DNA of 13,313 bases from Flavobacteriales bacterium (GCA_002862585.1 PKDP01000062.1:1-13313); one strand, 5' to 3'. Positions 6,848-13,313 are shown, counted from the first letter of the stretch. The notes: a model not told the origin generated them from the letters alone. Made by a program: numbers and translations.

Positions 6848-8608
6848 TTACTGAGTAGAAAGTTGTTGTTCGTACATGTCAAAGTATACTTTTTTGTTTT
6901 GTATTAACTCTTCATGAGTTCCTTTTTCAATAATTTTTCCATTCTCTAACACAATAATTTCATCGACGTGTTGTATTGAGGATAATCGATGACTTACTAC
7001 TATAGTTGATTTATTATGATTCTTCTTTTTAATTTCTTTAAGTATTTGTTCTTCTGTTTCATTATCAACAGCAGATAGGCAGTCGTCAAAAATCAGTATT
7101 GATGAGGGCTTTATAAAGGCTCTAGCAATTGAAATTCTTTGTTTTTGTCCGCCGGAAAGAGTGACACCTCTTTCGCCAATTTTTGTGCTGTATTGTGCTG
7201 GGAAGCTCATAATATTTTCATGTATTGCCGCTTTTTTAGCAACATCTTCTATTTCTTCTTGGCTTGTGTTTTTATCTGTCCCAAAAGAAATATTGTTGGA
7301 AATAGTATCAGAAAATAACAAGGCTTCCTGAGGCACTAAACTAATAGCTGACCTTAGGCTTCTTACATTATAATTTCTAATCGGTTTTTTATCAATTTTT
7401 ATCAGTCCATCACTTGATTTGTACATTCTAGTAAGTAGCTGAATAATTGTAGACTTTCCAGAACCTGTACGTCCTACAATAGCAACTGATTTTCCTTTTT
7501 CTATTTTGAAAGAGATGTTACTCAAAGCATTTATATTACTATCAGGATATTTAAAGCTTACATTGTCAAACACAATTTCACCTAAAATATGCTCCTCTAA
7601 AATTCTATCATCAACTTCAACTTTAGTATTTAAAAATTCGTTAATCCGTTTTTGAGATGCAGCCGCTCGTTGAATGATAGAGGTTACCCACCCAATTGAT
7701 GCCATAGGCCAGGTAAGCATGTTAACGTAAATGATAAATTCTGCAATATTTCCTGTGGTGATATTTCCCGCAATAGCTTCAGTACCACCTACATAAATAG
7801 TTAATAGTGTACTCAAACCAATTAGCAAGAGCATAAAAGGGAAAAAGGCAGCATTTGTCCTGGCTAGAGATACATTTCTTTTTAGGTATTCATCTGTTTC
7901 GGTATTGAAAAGTTTGAAGTTCATTTTTTCATTGACAAATGATTTTAAAATTCTAATTCCTGAAAAAGACTCTTGTGAGATAGTGGATAATAGTGATAAT
8001 TGTTTTTGTACTTTTTCACTTTTCGAATGAATAATTTTACTGATAAAGAATATGCTTATAGACATTATTGGCAATGGTGCTAATACAAATAGACTTAACT
8101 TGATATTAATGCTAAACATATTATACATTACCAAAGCAAATAGCGAAATCATATTTATAGGATACATTGTGGCTGGACCTAAAAACATTCTTACTTTACT
8201 TACGTCTTCACTGATTCTAGCCATCATATCACCAGTACGATTTCTTTTGTAGAAGGCTCTATCGAGTTTTTGGTAATGGTCGTAAATTTCATTTTTAATA
8301 TCGTACTCTATCATTCTAGACATGACGATTATGGTTTGCCTCATGAAAAACATAAATACACCCTTTAATAATGCAAATAGGATAAGCATCATTCCAAAAT
8401 ATAGTAATGTTGATGTTAGCGACTCAAAATCAACATTTCCGTTATTTTGACCTAACTCGATGGCTTCTTTTGCTGTGTCAAATGCTTTTCTTGTAAATAC
8501 AGCAGGGTACAAGGCAAATACGTTAGAAACGACCACAAATACGACTCCAATTAAAAATCGCCATTTGTATTTTTTGTAAAACTTAAGAAGATATTTAAGC
8601 TCTTTCAT
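6848..8608 (-). CDS. ABC exporter half-transporter with fused membrane and ATPase domains
   Basis: A 586-residue protein with an N-terminal six-helix exporter domain (segments around 17-37, 68-90, 145-165, 168-190, 255-275 and 283-305) and a C-terminal ATPase. It resembles lipid A/multidrug half-transporters of the MsbA type and must dimerise in the inner membrane; the substrate cannot be inferred. The ATPase shows Walker A GRTGSGKST (379-387), Q-loop Q427, signature LSGGQ (484-488), Walker B ILIFDD (504-509), D-loop SAVD (512-515) and switch H540. The residue after the Walker B Asp is D509, encoded at 7082-7084, where most exporters have a catalytic Glu. That is the pattern of the degenerate site in heterodimeric exporters. 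No partner ABC gene is adjacent. The start at 8608 is 116 bases from the divergent dehydrogenase gene. Confidence 0.95.
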   Translation of the reverse strand: MKELKYLLKFYKKYKWRFLIGVVFVVVSNVFALYPAVFTRKAFDTAKEAIELGQNNGNVDFESLTSTLLYFGMMLILFALLKGVFMFFMRQTIIVMSRMIEYDIKNEIYDHYQKLDRAFYKRNRTGDMMARISEDVSKVRMFLGPATMYPINMISLFALVMYNMFSINIKLSLFVLAPLPIMSISIFFISKIIHSKSEKVQKQLSLLSTISQESFSGIRILKSFVNEKMNFKLFNTETDEYLKRNVSLARTNAAFFPFMLLLIGLSTLLTIYVGGTEAIAGNITTGNIAEFIIYVNMLTWPMASIGWVTSIIQRAAASQKRINEFLNTKVEVDDRILEEHILGEIVFDNVSFKYPDSNINALSNISFKIEKGKSVAIVGRTGSGKSTIIQLLTRMYKSSDGLIKIDKKPIRNYNVRSLRSAISLVPQEALLFSDTISNNISFGTDKNTSQEEIEDVAKKAAIHENIMSFPAQYSTKIGERGVTLSGGQKQRISIARAFIKPSSILIFDDCLSAVDNETEEQILKEIKKKNHNKSTIVVSHRLSSIQHVDEIIVLENGKIIEKGTHEELIQNKKVYFDMYEQQLSTQ

Positions 8609-8648
8609 AAAATCGAAGTCGTTAATTTAAATAGCATAAATAAAATTG

Positions 8649-8656
8649 TAGATTTG
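8649..8656 (+). promoter_or_regulatory. Possible -7 element for the amino acid dehydrogenase gene
   Basis: TAGATTTG matches TAnnTTTG exactly and is identical to the -7 element of the PUR-domain gene. A near match to the -33 element, TTTA at 8626-8629, precedes it by 19 bases. Transcription would begin near 8663, leaving a leader of about 60 bases. The imperfect -33 keeps this tentative. Confidence 0.45.
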
Positions 8657-8696
8657 CGAACTTAATATTTGTCTTTTTTTAGGATAAATTAGTTTA

Positions 8697-8713
8697 CAAA
8701 GTTAATTAACTTT
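8697..8713. promoter_or_regulatory. 16-bp palindrome with an embedded minus-strand -7 match
   Basis: AAAGTTAATTAACTTT at 8698-8713 is a perfect palindrome ending 11 bases before the dehydrogenase ATG. On the minus strand, bases 8697-8704 read TAACTTTG, an exact TAnnTTTG element that could drive the ABC exporter with a leader of about 80 bases; no -33 partner is clear. The plus-strand mirror copy is TAACTTTC, one base off. The palindrome may be an operator for one or both divergent genes. Confidence 0.4.
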
Positions 8714-8724
8714 CTTGTCTAATT

Positions 8725-9834
8725 ATGTTAGTAAAATCAAAATCTATGTTTGACCTTAAAAATGCTAAAGATTCAAGTCAAGGTTTTCAGGTGCTTGAGA
8801 TGATGGATTCTATGAACCATGAGCAATTGGTATTCTGTAACGATAAGGAAACAGGCTTGAAGGCAATCATTGCTATTCATGACACTACACTTGGGCCAGC
8901 ACTTGGTGGAACAAGAATGTGGCATTATGAAAATGAAGTAGATGCTTTGATAGATGTATTAAGACTTTCAAGAGGAATGACATTTAAAGCGGCAATAACT
9001 GGCTTGAATCTTGGAGGAGGTAAAGCTGTAATTGTTGGCGATGCTAAAAAGCTTAAATCTGAAGCGTTGATGAGGAAGTTTGGTAAGTTTGTAAATAGTC
9101 TTGGAGGCAAATACATTACTGCTGAAGATGTTGGTATGAGTGCTGAGGATATGAAGTTTGTGAAAATGGAAACCGACTGTGTAACTGGTATACCAGTTGA
9201 AATGGGTGGAAGTGGAGACCCTTCACCAGTTACTGCTTATGGCGTATACATGGGTATGAAAGCTTCAGCTAAGTATAAGTGGGGGAGTGATGATTTAAAA
9301 GACAAAAAAGTAGTTGTTCAAGGTGTTGGTCATGTTGGCGAAAATCTTGTGAAACACCTTTCAGAAGAGGGGGCTAAAGTTATTATAAACGATATTAATC
9401 AAGACAACTTAAATAGAGTATCAGAACTTTACAATACTGAAATTGTTGACGGTGATAGTGTTTATGATATAGATATGGATATTTATTCGCCTTGTGCATT
9501 AGGAGCAACTATAAATGACATTACAATAGATAAGTTGAAATGTGAAATAATTGCTGGTGCGGCGAATAATCAATTGAAAGACGAAAATAAACACGCTAAT
9601 ATTTTGAAGGATAAAGACATTCTTTATGCTCCTGACTTTTTAATAAATGCTGGAGGTCTTATCAATGTATATTCAGAACTTAATGGCTATGATAGAGAAA
9701 AAGCTATTGAAAAGACCAGAAGAATATTTGATACAACTCTTGAGATATTTGTCAAGGCAGAGGAAGAAAATATTACTACAAATGCTGCGGCATTGAAGCT
9801 GGCAAAAGAAAGAATCCAACAAGCTAAAAACTAG
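8725..9834 (+). CDS. Leucine/phenylalanine/valine/glutamate-type amino acid dehydrogenase
   Basis: An NAD-dependent oxidative deaminase of the Glu/Leu/Phe/Val family that interconverts a branched-chain or related amino acid with its 2-oxo acid and ammonia in the cytoplasm. PALGGTRMW (58-66), substrate-binding K88 in MTFKAA (85-90) and catalytic K100 in GLNLGGGKAVI (93-103) keep the 12-residue Lys spacing of Bacillus leucine dehydrogenase. EDVGMS (134-139), SGDPSPVTAYGVY (163-175), the NAD motif GVGHVG (200-205) and PCALGATIND (256-265) follow. The 369 residues match the short leucine dehydrogenase class, so leucine dehydrogenase is the best single guess, but specificity is not proven. An alternative start at 8746 (Met8) would give 362 residues, still within family length, and I cannot decide between them. 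nusB starts 14 bases after its stop. Confidence 0.92.
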   Translation: MLVKSKSMFDLKNAKDSSQGFQVLEMMDSMNHEQLVFCNDKETGLKAIIAIHDTTLGPALGGTRMWHYENEVDALIDVLRLSRGMTFKAAITGLNLGGGKAVIVGDAKKLKSEALMRKFGKFVNSLGGKYITAEDVGMSAEDMKFVKMETDCVTGIPVEMGGSGDPSPVTAYGVYMGMKASAKYKWGSDDLKDKKVVVQGVGHVGENLVKHLSEEGAKVIINDINQDNLNRVSELYNTEIVDGDSVYDIDMDIYSPCALGATINDITIDKLKCEIIAGAANNQLKDENKHANILKDKDILYAPDFLINAGGLINVYSELNGYDREKAIEKTRRIFDTTLEIFVKAEEENITTNAAALKLAKERIQQAKN

Positions 9835-9848
9835 CTTAAAATAATTTT

Positions 9849-10784
9849 ATGTTAAATCGAAGACATTTAAGAATTCGTGTTTTACAGTTTGTTTATTCGT
9901 GGAACAAATCCAAGGATACCGATATTGTTAAAGTTGAAAAACAATTCCTTAAGTCCATTGAAAAGGTCGAGGAATTATATATCCTTTTATTACTTATTCT
10001 TATTGAGGTTCGTGATTTCGCCGAAGATTTTCAGGAAGACGCTAAGAAAAAGAATTTACCTTCTGATGAAGATTTAAATCCTAAGACTAAGTTTCTTAAT
10101 AATTTATTTATCCAGAAACTAAAAGATGATACTTCATTAATGAGCAAAGCAAATGATTTGAAGTTGTCTTTTTCGGATAGCCGCTCTTTAATTAAAGCGA
10201 TATATTTAGAGATTATAAAGACACCTTTATATGAGAATTACATTTCTGAAGAAGAAAATGGTTTCGATGTAGACAAGAAGTTTATATTGAAGCTGTTTAG
10301 CAAACATATTATTGATATGGCTACTCTACAAGACTTCCTAAATGAACAAGATATCTATTGGGATGATGATTTACCTTTCGTTTCAAGTATGATTGTAAAA
10401 ACCATAAAAGAATCATCCGATTCAAACATTTTTTTATTTGATTTGTTTAACAATAAAGAAGAAAAAGATTTTGCATTAAATTTATTGAGGTTTTCAATAA
10501 TTCATTCAGATGAATACACAGAACTGATATCTTCCAAAACTAAAAATTGGGAAATTGACAGAGTAGCTTTGATGGATTTAATTTTAATGCAAATGGCCAT
10601 TACTGAATTACTGAAAATGCCTCAAATTCCTGTTAAAGTGAGTATCAACGAATATTTAGAATTAGCTAAATATTACAGTACCCCAAATAGTAAGAATTTT
10701 GTGAATGGTATTCTTGATAATTTATACATTGAATTAAAGCGAAAAGGCTTGATTACAAAAACAGGTAGAGGGCTTATTGAATAA
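9849..10784 (+). CDS. nusB: Transcription antitermination factor NusB, long Bacteroidota form
   Basis: NusB binds boxA RNA with NusE (ribosomal protein S10) and supports antitermination of rRNA transcription. The N-terminal LNRRHLRIRVLQFVYSW (2-18) aligns with the basic RNA-binding start of E. coli NusB. The C-terminal signature is at 233-292, with NWEIDRVALMDLILMQMA (233-250), PVKVSINEYLELAKYYS (261-277) and NSKNFVNGILDNL (280-292). The protein has 311 residues against 139 in E. coli; the extra 170 or so are inserted between the first helix and the core. The segments around 41-56 and 174-188 look like two versions of the same helix, so an internal duplication is possible. It follows the dehydrogenase by 14 bases and precedes the DUF1573 lipoprotein by 33. 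Confidence 0.93.
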   Translation: MLNRRHLRIRVLQFVYSWNKSKDTDIVKVEKQFLKSIEKVEELYILLLLILIEVRDFAEDFQEDAKKKNLPSDEDLNPKTKFLNNLFIQKLKDDTSLMSKANDLKLSFSDSRSLIKAIYLEIIKTPLYENYISEEENGFDVDKKFILKLFSKHIIDMATLQDFLNEQDIYWDDDLPFVSSMIVKTIKESSDSNIFLFDLFNNKEEKDFALNLLRFSIIHSDEYTELISSKTKNWEIDRVALMDLILMQMAITELLKMPQIPVKVSINEYLELAKYYSTPNSKNFVNGILDNLYIELKRKGLITKTGRGLIE

Positions 10785-10788
10785 TTAT

Positions 10789-10796
10789 TATTTTTG
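10789..10796 (+). promoter_or_regulatory. Possible -7 element before the DUF1573-yajC genes
   Basis: TATTTTTG in the 33-base gap after nusB matches TAnnTTTG. It would place a transcription start near 10803, about 15 bases before the lipoprotein ATG, a layout much like that of the PUR-domain gene. No TTG lies 17-23 bases upstream, so this may be an internal promoter of low strength or a chance match in an A+T-rich gap. Confidence 0.33.
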
Positions 10797-10817
10797 CCTT
10801 AACTAAATTTATATTTT

Positions 10818-11330
10818 ATGTACAGACTAACTATTTTATCAGCAGTATGTTTTGCTTTCGCTTCGTGTGATGATATGGCTAAAAAAATTGACTCAGAGGA
10901 AACAATTGTAAAGGAAACAGTTGTAAAAGCAGAAGAAACGGTTGTAAAGCCAACCCTTTCTTCCAATCTAGTAATGAATACAAATACAGCAGAGTCAACA
11001 TCAGAGAAAAAGTCTGGACCAAATTTTTCATTCAACAAAGAACTTCATGATTTTGGTCAATTAGTAGATGGCGAAAAAGTATCATACTCATTTACATTTA
11101 CTAATTCAGGAGATGCTCCACTAATTATTTCAAGTGCAAAAGGCTCTTGTGGTTGTACTGTGCCAGATTGGCCAAAAGATCCAATAGCACCAGCTGAGTC
11201 AGGCTCTATTGACGTTACTTTTAATAGTTCAGGAAGATCAGGAAAACAAAATAAAGCAGTTACTTTAACTGCAAATACTAACCCAAGCAGAAAGGTGTTA
11301 AACATCACTTCTGAAGTAATTTCTAAATAA
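10818..11330 (+). CDS. DUF1573 domain lipoprotein
   Basis: A 170-residue predicted lipoprotein. A short hydrophobic signal leads to FASC with the lipidated Cys at residue 17. Residues D18-D19 right after the Cys are acidic, which in Bacteroidota may act as part of a lipoprotein surface-export signal. A linker (about 20-65) contains three copies of ET[IV]VK (28-32, 33-37, 40-44). The DUF1573 domain, an immunoglobulin-like fold, spans about 70-168 with FSFNKELHDFGQL (70-82), FTFTNSGDAPLII (92-104) and GSCGCTVPDWPKDPI (109-123). Function of the domain is unknown; it is common in Bacteroidota envelope proteins. Its TAA shares one base with the yajC ATG, so the two are probably translationally coupled. 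The ATG at 10818 begins a proper signal sequence. Confidence 0.87.
   Translation: MYRLTILSAVCFAFASCDDMAKKIDSEETIVKETVVKAEETVVKPTLSSNLVMNTNTAESTSEKKSGPNFSFNKELHDFGQLVDGEKVSYSFTFTNSGDAPLIISSAKGSCGCTVPDWPKDPIAPAESGSIDVTFNSSGRSGKQNKAVTLTANTNPSRKVLNITSEVISK
10899..10949 (+). repeat. Three imperfect 15-bp direct repeats in the lipoprotein linker
   Basis: GAAACAATTGTAAAG (10899-10913), GAAACAGTTGTAAAA (10914-10928) and GAAACGGTTGTAAAG (10935-10949) each encode ET[IV]VK. The first two are directly tandem and the third is set off by six bases. The unit is a multiple of three, so copy changes would keep the frame and alter only the length of the linker between lipid anchor and folded domain. Confidence 0.8.
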
Positions 11331-11629
11331 TGACTTTAATAACAATATTTCTACAAGCAGAATCAAGTGGTAATCCATTAATATTTTTCGTTCTTGTTTT
11401 TGGAGTGTTCTGGTTTTTCATGATTAGACCACAGGTTAAAAAACAAAAGCAAGAAAGAAAGTTTAGAGAAGAGATGAAAAAAGGAGACAAGGTAGTAACT
11501 ACAGGAGGTCTTCACGGAAAAGTAGTCGAAATATCGGAGAAAACTGTTAAAATTGACGTGTCAAACGGTTTGGTTTTGAAGTTCGAAAAAACATGTGTTT
11601 CTGCAGATTTGTCTCAAACTAAAGACTAG
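11330..11629 (+). CDS. yajC: Preprotein translocase accessory subunit YajC
   Basis: A 99-residue single-pass inner-membrane protein that associates with SecDF in the Sec secretion machinery. The membrane helix is at about 15-32 (PLIFFVLVFGVFWFFMIRP, with the family's typical FFxMIRPQ ending at residue 35). The basic KKQKQERKFREEMKKGDKVVTTGG stretch (38-61) and the HGKVVEI segment (63-69) form the soluble domain. Length and motifs are standard. The ATG overlaps the previous stop by one base (TAATG), which indicates translational coupling to the DUF1573 lipoprotein. Confidence 0.95.
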   Translation: MTLITIFLQAESSGNPLIFFVLVFGVFWFFMIRPQVKKQKQERKFREEMKKGDKVVTTGGLHGKVVEISEKTVKIDVSNGLVLKFEKTCVSADLSQTKD

Positions 11630-11655
11630 TGTTATTAGGGTTTTAATCCCTGTAT

Positions 11656-12639
11656 ATGTTGAGTAAACTCTCATTTGTATTAAATCAGTTGTTTTTACTG
11701 CTGAGAATAGATAGAAGGCACCTTCCTGTTTTCGCTTTTTTATTGACGCTATCTACACTGTTTTGGATACTTACAGTTTTATCAAAAGATTATACAACTA
11801 CAGTACACTACAAAGCTGATTTCATTGATTTACCTGTCGATAAGTTACTCATAGACGAAGAGGAGGTAGATTTACACCTTCAGGTTATTGCTCCAGGGTT
11901 TACAATTTTAGCACACAGATTAAGTTTTAGGAATGAATTACCCCTATCTGTATCATCGTTTATTCCAAAGAAAAAGGGGAATTACTGGAACTATTTTTTG
12001 TTAGGAGAACAATCCATTTCTCAAATTCAAGAGGTGATTCCAACAAGTATGCAATTACTGCATATTCAACCTAATAGAATTGATTTATTATTGGATGAAA
12101 AGGCAGAGAGAGTTGTGCCAGTAAAATTAAAGTCTAGTATTTCATTTAAAGATTTGTTCAGACAAAAAGAAGCTGTGAAATTAGAACCATCTACTATTGT
12201 TATTTCGGGGCCAAAAGCAGTTGTTGAGGTGTTTGACGAGATAAATACAGAATTACTTTCACTAGAAGATGTCGATAATAATAAAAATGGAGAAATAGAA
12301 ATTCAGTCCTTGAATCACTCTGAGATTAACTACTCAGTAAAAAATATTAAGTGGGAGTTTAAGGTAGAACAGTTTACTGAAGGTGAAATTAAGCTTCCTA
12401 TTGAAATGAAAAATGTTCCTAAGGGATATGAGATAAAACTATTTCCTGATGAGGTTACGGTCAGCTATTTAATATCCTTAGATAAGTTTGACTTAGTGAA
12501 GCCAGACATGTTTGCCGCTCAAATTTTATTTGATAGTGACTTTAAGCGACAGTCAGTAAATTTAAGTAGACAAGTAGACTTTGTTGAAAATGTTCGTGTT
12601 TTTCCATCTAAGGTTGAATATTTTCTCATTAAAAAATAA
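11656..12639 (+). CDS. YbbR-like (CdaR-related) membrane-anchored protein
   Basis: A 327-residue protein with one N-terminal membrane helix (about 22-43) preceded by basic RIDRRH, and a long extracytoplasmic part with beta-rich YbbR-type repeats. Family features include PVDKLLIDEEEVDLHLQVIAPGF (50-72) and VPVKLKSSISF near 155-165, followed by a region in which VVISGPKAVVEVFDEINTE-like sequence (about 182-200) matches the usual xVxGPxxxVxxIxxVxT pattern. In Firmicutes YbbR/CdaR modulates the diadenylate cyclase CdaA; whether this holds in Bacteroidota is not shown here, and no cyclase gene is nearby. It sits 26 bases after yajC and one base before the coaE start, in a cluster order common in flavobacteria. 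Confidence 0.82.
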   Translation: MLSKLSFVLNQLFLLLRIDRRHLPVFAFLLTLSTLFWILTVLSKDYTTTVHYKADFIDLPVDKLLIDEEEVDLHLQVIAPGFTILAHRLSFRNELPLSVSSFIPKKKGNYWNYFLLGEQSISQIQEVIPTSMQLLHIQPNRIDLLLDEKAERVVPVKLKSSISFKDLFRQKEAVKLEPSTIVISGPKAVVEVFDEINTELLSLEDVDNNKNGEIEIQSLNHSEINYSVKNIKWEFKVEQFTEGEIKLPIEMKNVPKGYEIKLFPDEVTVSYLISLDKFDLVKPDMFAAQILFDSDFKRQSVNLSRQVDFVENVRVFPSKVEYFLIKK

Positions 12640-12640
12640 G

Positions 12641-13219
12641 ATGAAAAAAATAGGCTTAACAGGCAATATCGGTAGTGGAAAGACTACAGTTTCAAATGTG
12701 TTCAAGACATTAGGAGTGCCTATATTTTATGCTGACGATGAAGCCAAACGTCTAATGGTTGAAGATGAAAGCCTGAAGAATCAGCTTCTTAATGTATTTG
12801 GAACAGAAATTTACGATAACAACCTATTAAATAGAAAATACCTTTTAAAATTAGCTTTTAATGATGGAAGTGTTCTTAAAAGATTAAATGAAATAGTACA
12901 TCCAGTTGTTCGGAATTATTTTGATGATTGGTGTAATCAGCAATCATCTGCATATGTGATGAAGGAAGCTGCTATTCTTTTTGAAAGTGGTACAGATAAG
13001 GATTTAGATGCCATAATTTGTGTGAAATGTCCTAAAACTAAACGAATAGAGCGACTTGTGCATCGAGATTCGATTTCTGTTGAGCACATAAAGTTAAGAA
13101 TGAGCAAGCAGTGGGATGAGGGTAGAAAAGTGGCACTATCGGATTTTATTATTGATAATGATGGAGATACACTTGTAATCCCTCAAGTGTTAGAGATTCA
13201 TACTAATTTACTTAAATAA
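12641..13219 (+). CDS. coaE: Dephospho-CoA kinase
   Basis: CoaE phosphorylates the 3' hydroxyl of dephospho-CoA with ATP, the last step of coenzyme A synthesis, in the cytoplasm. The P-loop GNIGSGKTT is at 8-16, YADDEAKRL (30-38) carries the catalytic-type Asp, IVHP is at 85-88, EAAILFESG at 109-117, RMSKQW at 153-158 and SDFIIDND at 167-174, all standard. The frame is open for 20 codons further upstream (to 12581), but those overlap the ybbR-like gene in another frame and carry no family sequence. The ATG at 12641, one base after the ybbR-like stop, starts the canonical MKKIGLTGNIGSGK and gives a normal 192 residues. Its last 12 bases overlap the end of the convergent synthase gene. Confidence 0.96.
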   Translation: MKKIGLTGNIGSGKTTVSNVFKTLGVPIFYADDEAKRLMVEDESLKNQLLNVFGTEIYDNNLLNRKYLLKLAFNDGSVLKRLNEIVHPVVRNYFDDWCNQQSSAYVMKEAAILFESGTDKDLDAIICVKCPKTKRIERLVHRDSISVEHIKLRMSKQWDEGRKVALSDFIIDNDGDTLVIPQVLEIHTNLLK

Positions 13220-13313
13220 ATCCTCAACTTTCCCTAAACCTTGGCGAACTAGTTCCATGTTGCCTTTAGAACAATCTATAACAGTTGATGGTACTAAAGA
13301 GCCAATACCACCG
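13208..13313 (-). CDS. Threonylcarbamoyl-AMP synthase (Sua5/YrdC family), 3' end only
   Basis: The last 34 residues of a minus-strand gene whose start lies beyond the window. The frame reads GGIGSLVPSTVIDCSKGNME followed by LVRQGLGKVEDLFK and a TAA at 13208-13210. SLVPSTVIDC and the following [IL]VRQGLG are the hallmark C-terminal end of the YrdC domain in L-threonylcarbamoyladenylate synthases, which make the intermediate for the t6A37 tRNA modification from threonine, bicarbonate and ATP. Ending just after this motif suggests the short, TsaC-like form without the extra Sua5 domain. It overlaps the coaE 3' end by 12 bases, tail to tail. Identification rests on a short piece but the motif is distinctive. 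Confidence 0.8.
   Translation of the reverse strand, partial: GGIGSLVPSTVIDCSKGNMELVRQGLGKVEDLFK

Noticed and set aside
8052..8252. Plus-strand open frame of 66 codons inside the ABC exporter gene
   Set aside because: It is antisense to a well-supported membrane domain, shows no recognisable family, and its hydrophobicity mirrors the opposite strand.
8925..9116. Minus-strand open frame inside the dehydrogenase gene
   Set aside because: It is antisense to conserved catalytic motifs, without start signal or family resemblance.
9877..10077. Second plus-strand frame inside nusB
   Set aside because: It overlaps the start of nusB fully in another frame; the NusB frame carries the recognised sequence.
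10799..11308. Two minus-strand open frames opposite the DUF1573 lipoprotein (10799-11038 and 11057-11308)
   Set aside because: Both are shadows of the lipoprotein gene, which has signal peptide, lipobox and DUF1573 motifs.
11637..11651. Small hairpin AGGG-TTTTAAT-CCCT between yajC and the ybbR-like gene
   Set aside because: A four-base stem with no T run after it is too weak for a terminator, and it lies inside a probable operon.
12581..12640. Longer start for dephospho-CoA kinase (20 extra residues)
   Set aside because: These codons lie within the ybbR-like gene in another frame and add no family sequence. The canonical MKKIGLTGNIGSGK begins at 12641.
1..13313. A new defence, mobile or biosynthetic gene system
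   Set aside because: Nearly all genes belong to housekeeping or lineage-typical families in familiar order. There are no transposases, integrases, toxins, nucleases, repeats of array type or abrupt composition changes.

Overview
This window is A+T-rich, roughly two thirds A+T by eye, and reads as ordinary core genome of a Bacteroidota bacterium, most likely a member of the Flavobacteriia. Four things point there. The gene families DUF5683, the WbqC-like family, the DUF3276 PUR-alpha-like family and a very long NusB are typical of the phylum. Several upstream regions carry the Bacteroidota promoter signature (TTTG, then about 20 bases, then TAnnTTTG) rather than an E. coli-type promoter. Shine-Dalgarno sequences are mostly absent. 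Finally, both gene orders seen here are ones I know from flavobacterial genomes. I see no tRNA, rRNA, CRISPR array, insertion sequence, phage gene or integration site, and no stretch above 200 bases lacks a gene.

Left part (1-5813, minus strand): a tightly packed run, read right to left, of parA, parB, a DUF5683 membrane/envelope protein, dapB, lepB and a WbqC-like gene, followed by the first 347 residues of an acyl-CoA carboxylase carboxyltransferase subunit that runs off the left edge. From parA to the WbqC-like gene the spacings are 4-10 bases or a 14-base overlap, so these six genes look like one operon. Its probable promoter -7 element lies at 5909-5916. The operon joins chromosome segregation (ParAB), lysine and meso-diaminopimelate synthesis (DapB) and signal-peptide cleavage (LepB) with two poorly characterised proteins. 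The carboxylase follows after an 18-base gap that holds a perfect palindrome.

Middle part (5814-8724): a 198-base divergent spacer, a small four-helix DoxX-like membrane protein on the plus strand, then two minus-strand genes: the PUR-domain protein (DUF3276) and an ABC exporter half-transporter. The PUR gene has its own very good promoter at 6812-6843, which also settles its start codon. The ABC protein has Asp instead of the usual catalytic Glu after Walker B.

Right part (8725-13313, mostly plus strand): a leucine/phenylalanine/valine/glutamate-type amino acid dehydrogenase, then nusB, a DUF1573 lipoprotein, yajC, a YbbR-like protein and coaE. The nusB to coaE order is a recurrent flavobacterial cluster covering transcription antitermination, secretion, envelope and CoA synthesis. 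The window ends in the 3' end of a minus-strand threonylcarbamoyl-AMP synthase gene that overlaps coaE tail-to-tail by 12 bases.

I found no convincing new defence, mobile or biosynthetic system. The points worth a second look are modest: the Asp-type Walker B, the enlarged NusB with a possible internal duplication, the palindromes in three intergenic spacers, a shared start-codon leader motif, the repeat-bearing linker of the DUF1573 lipoprotein, and the tight coupling of uncharacterised envelope genes to parAB.
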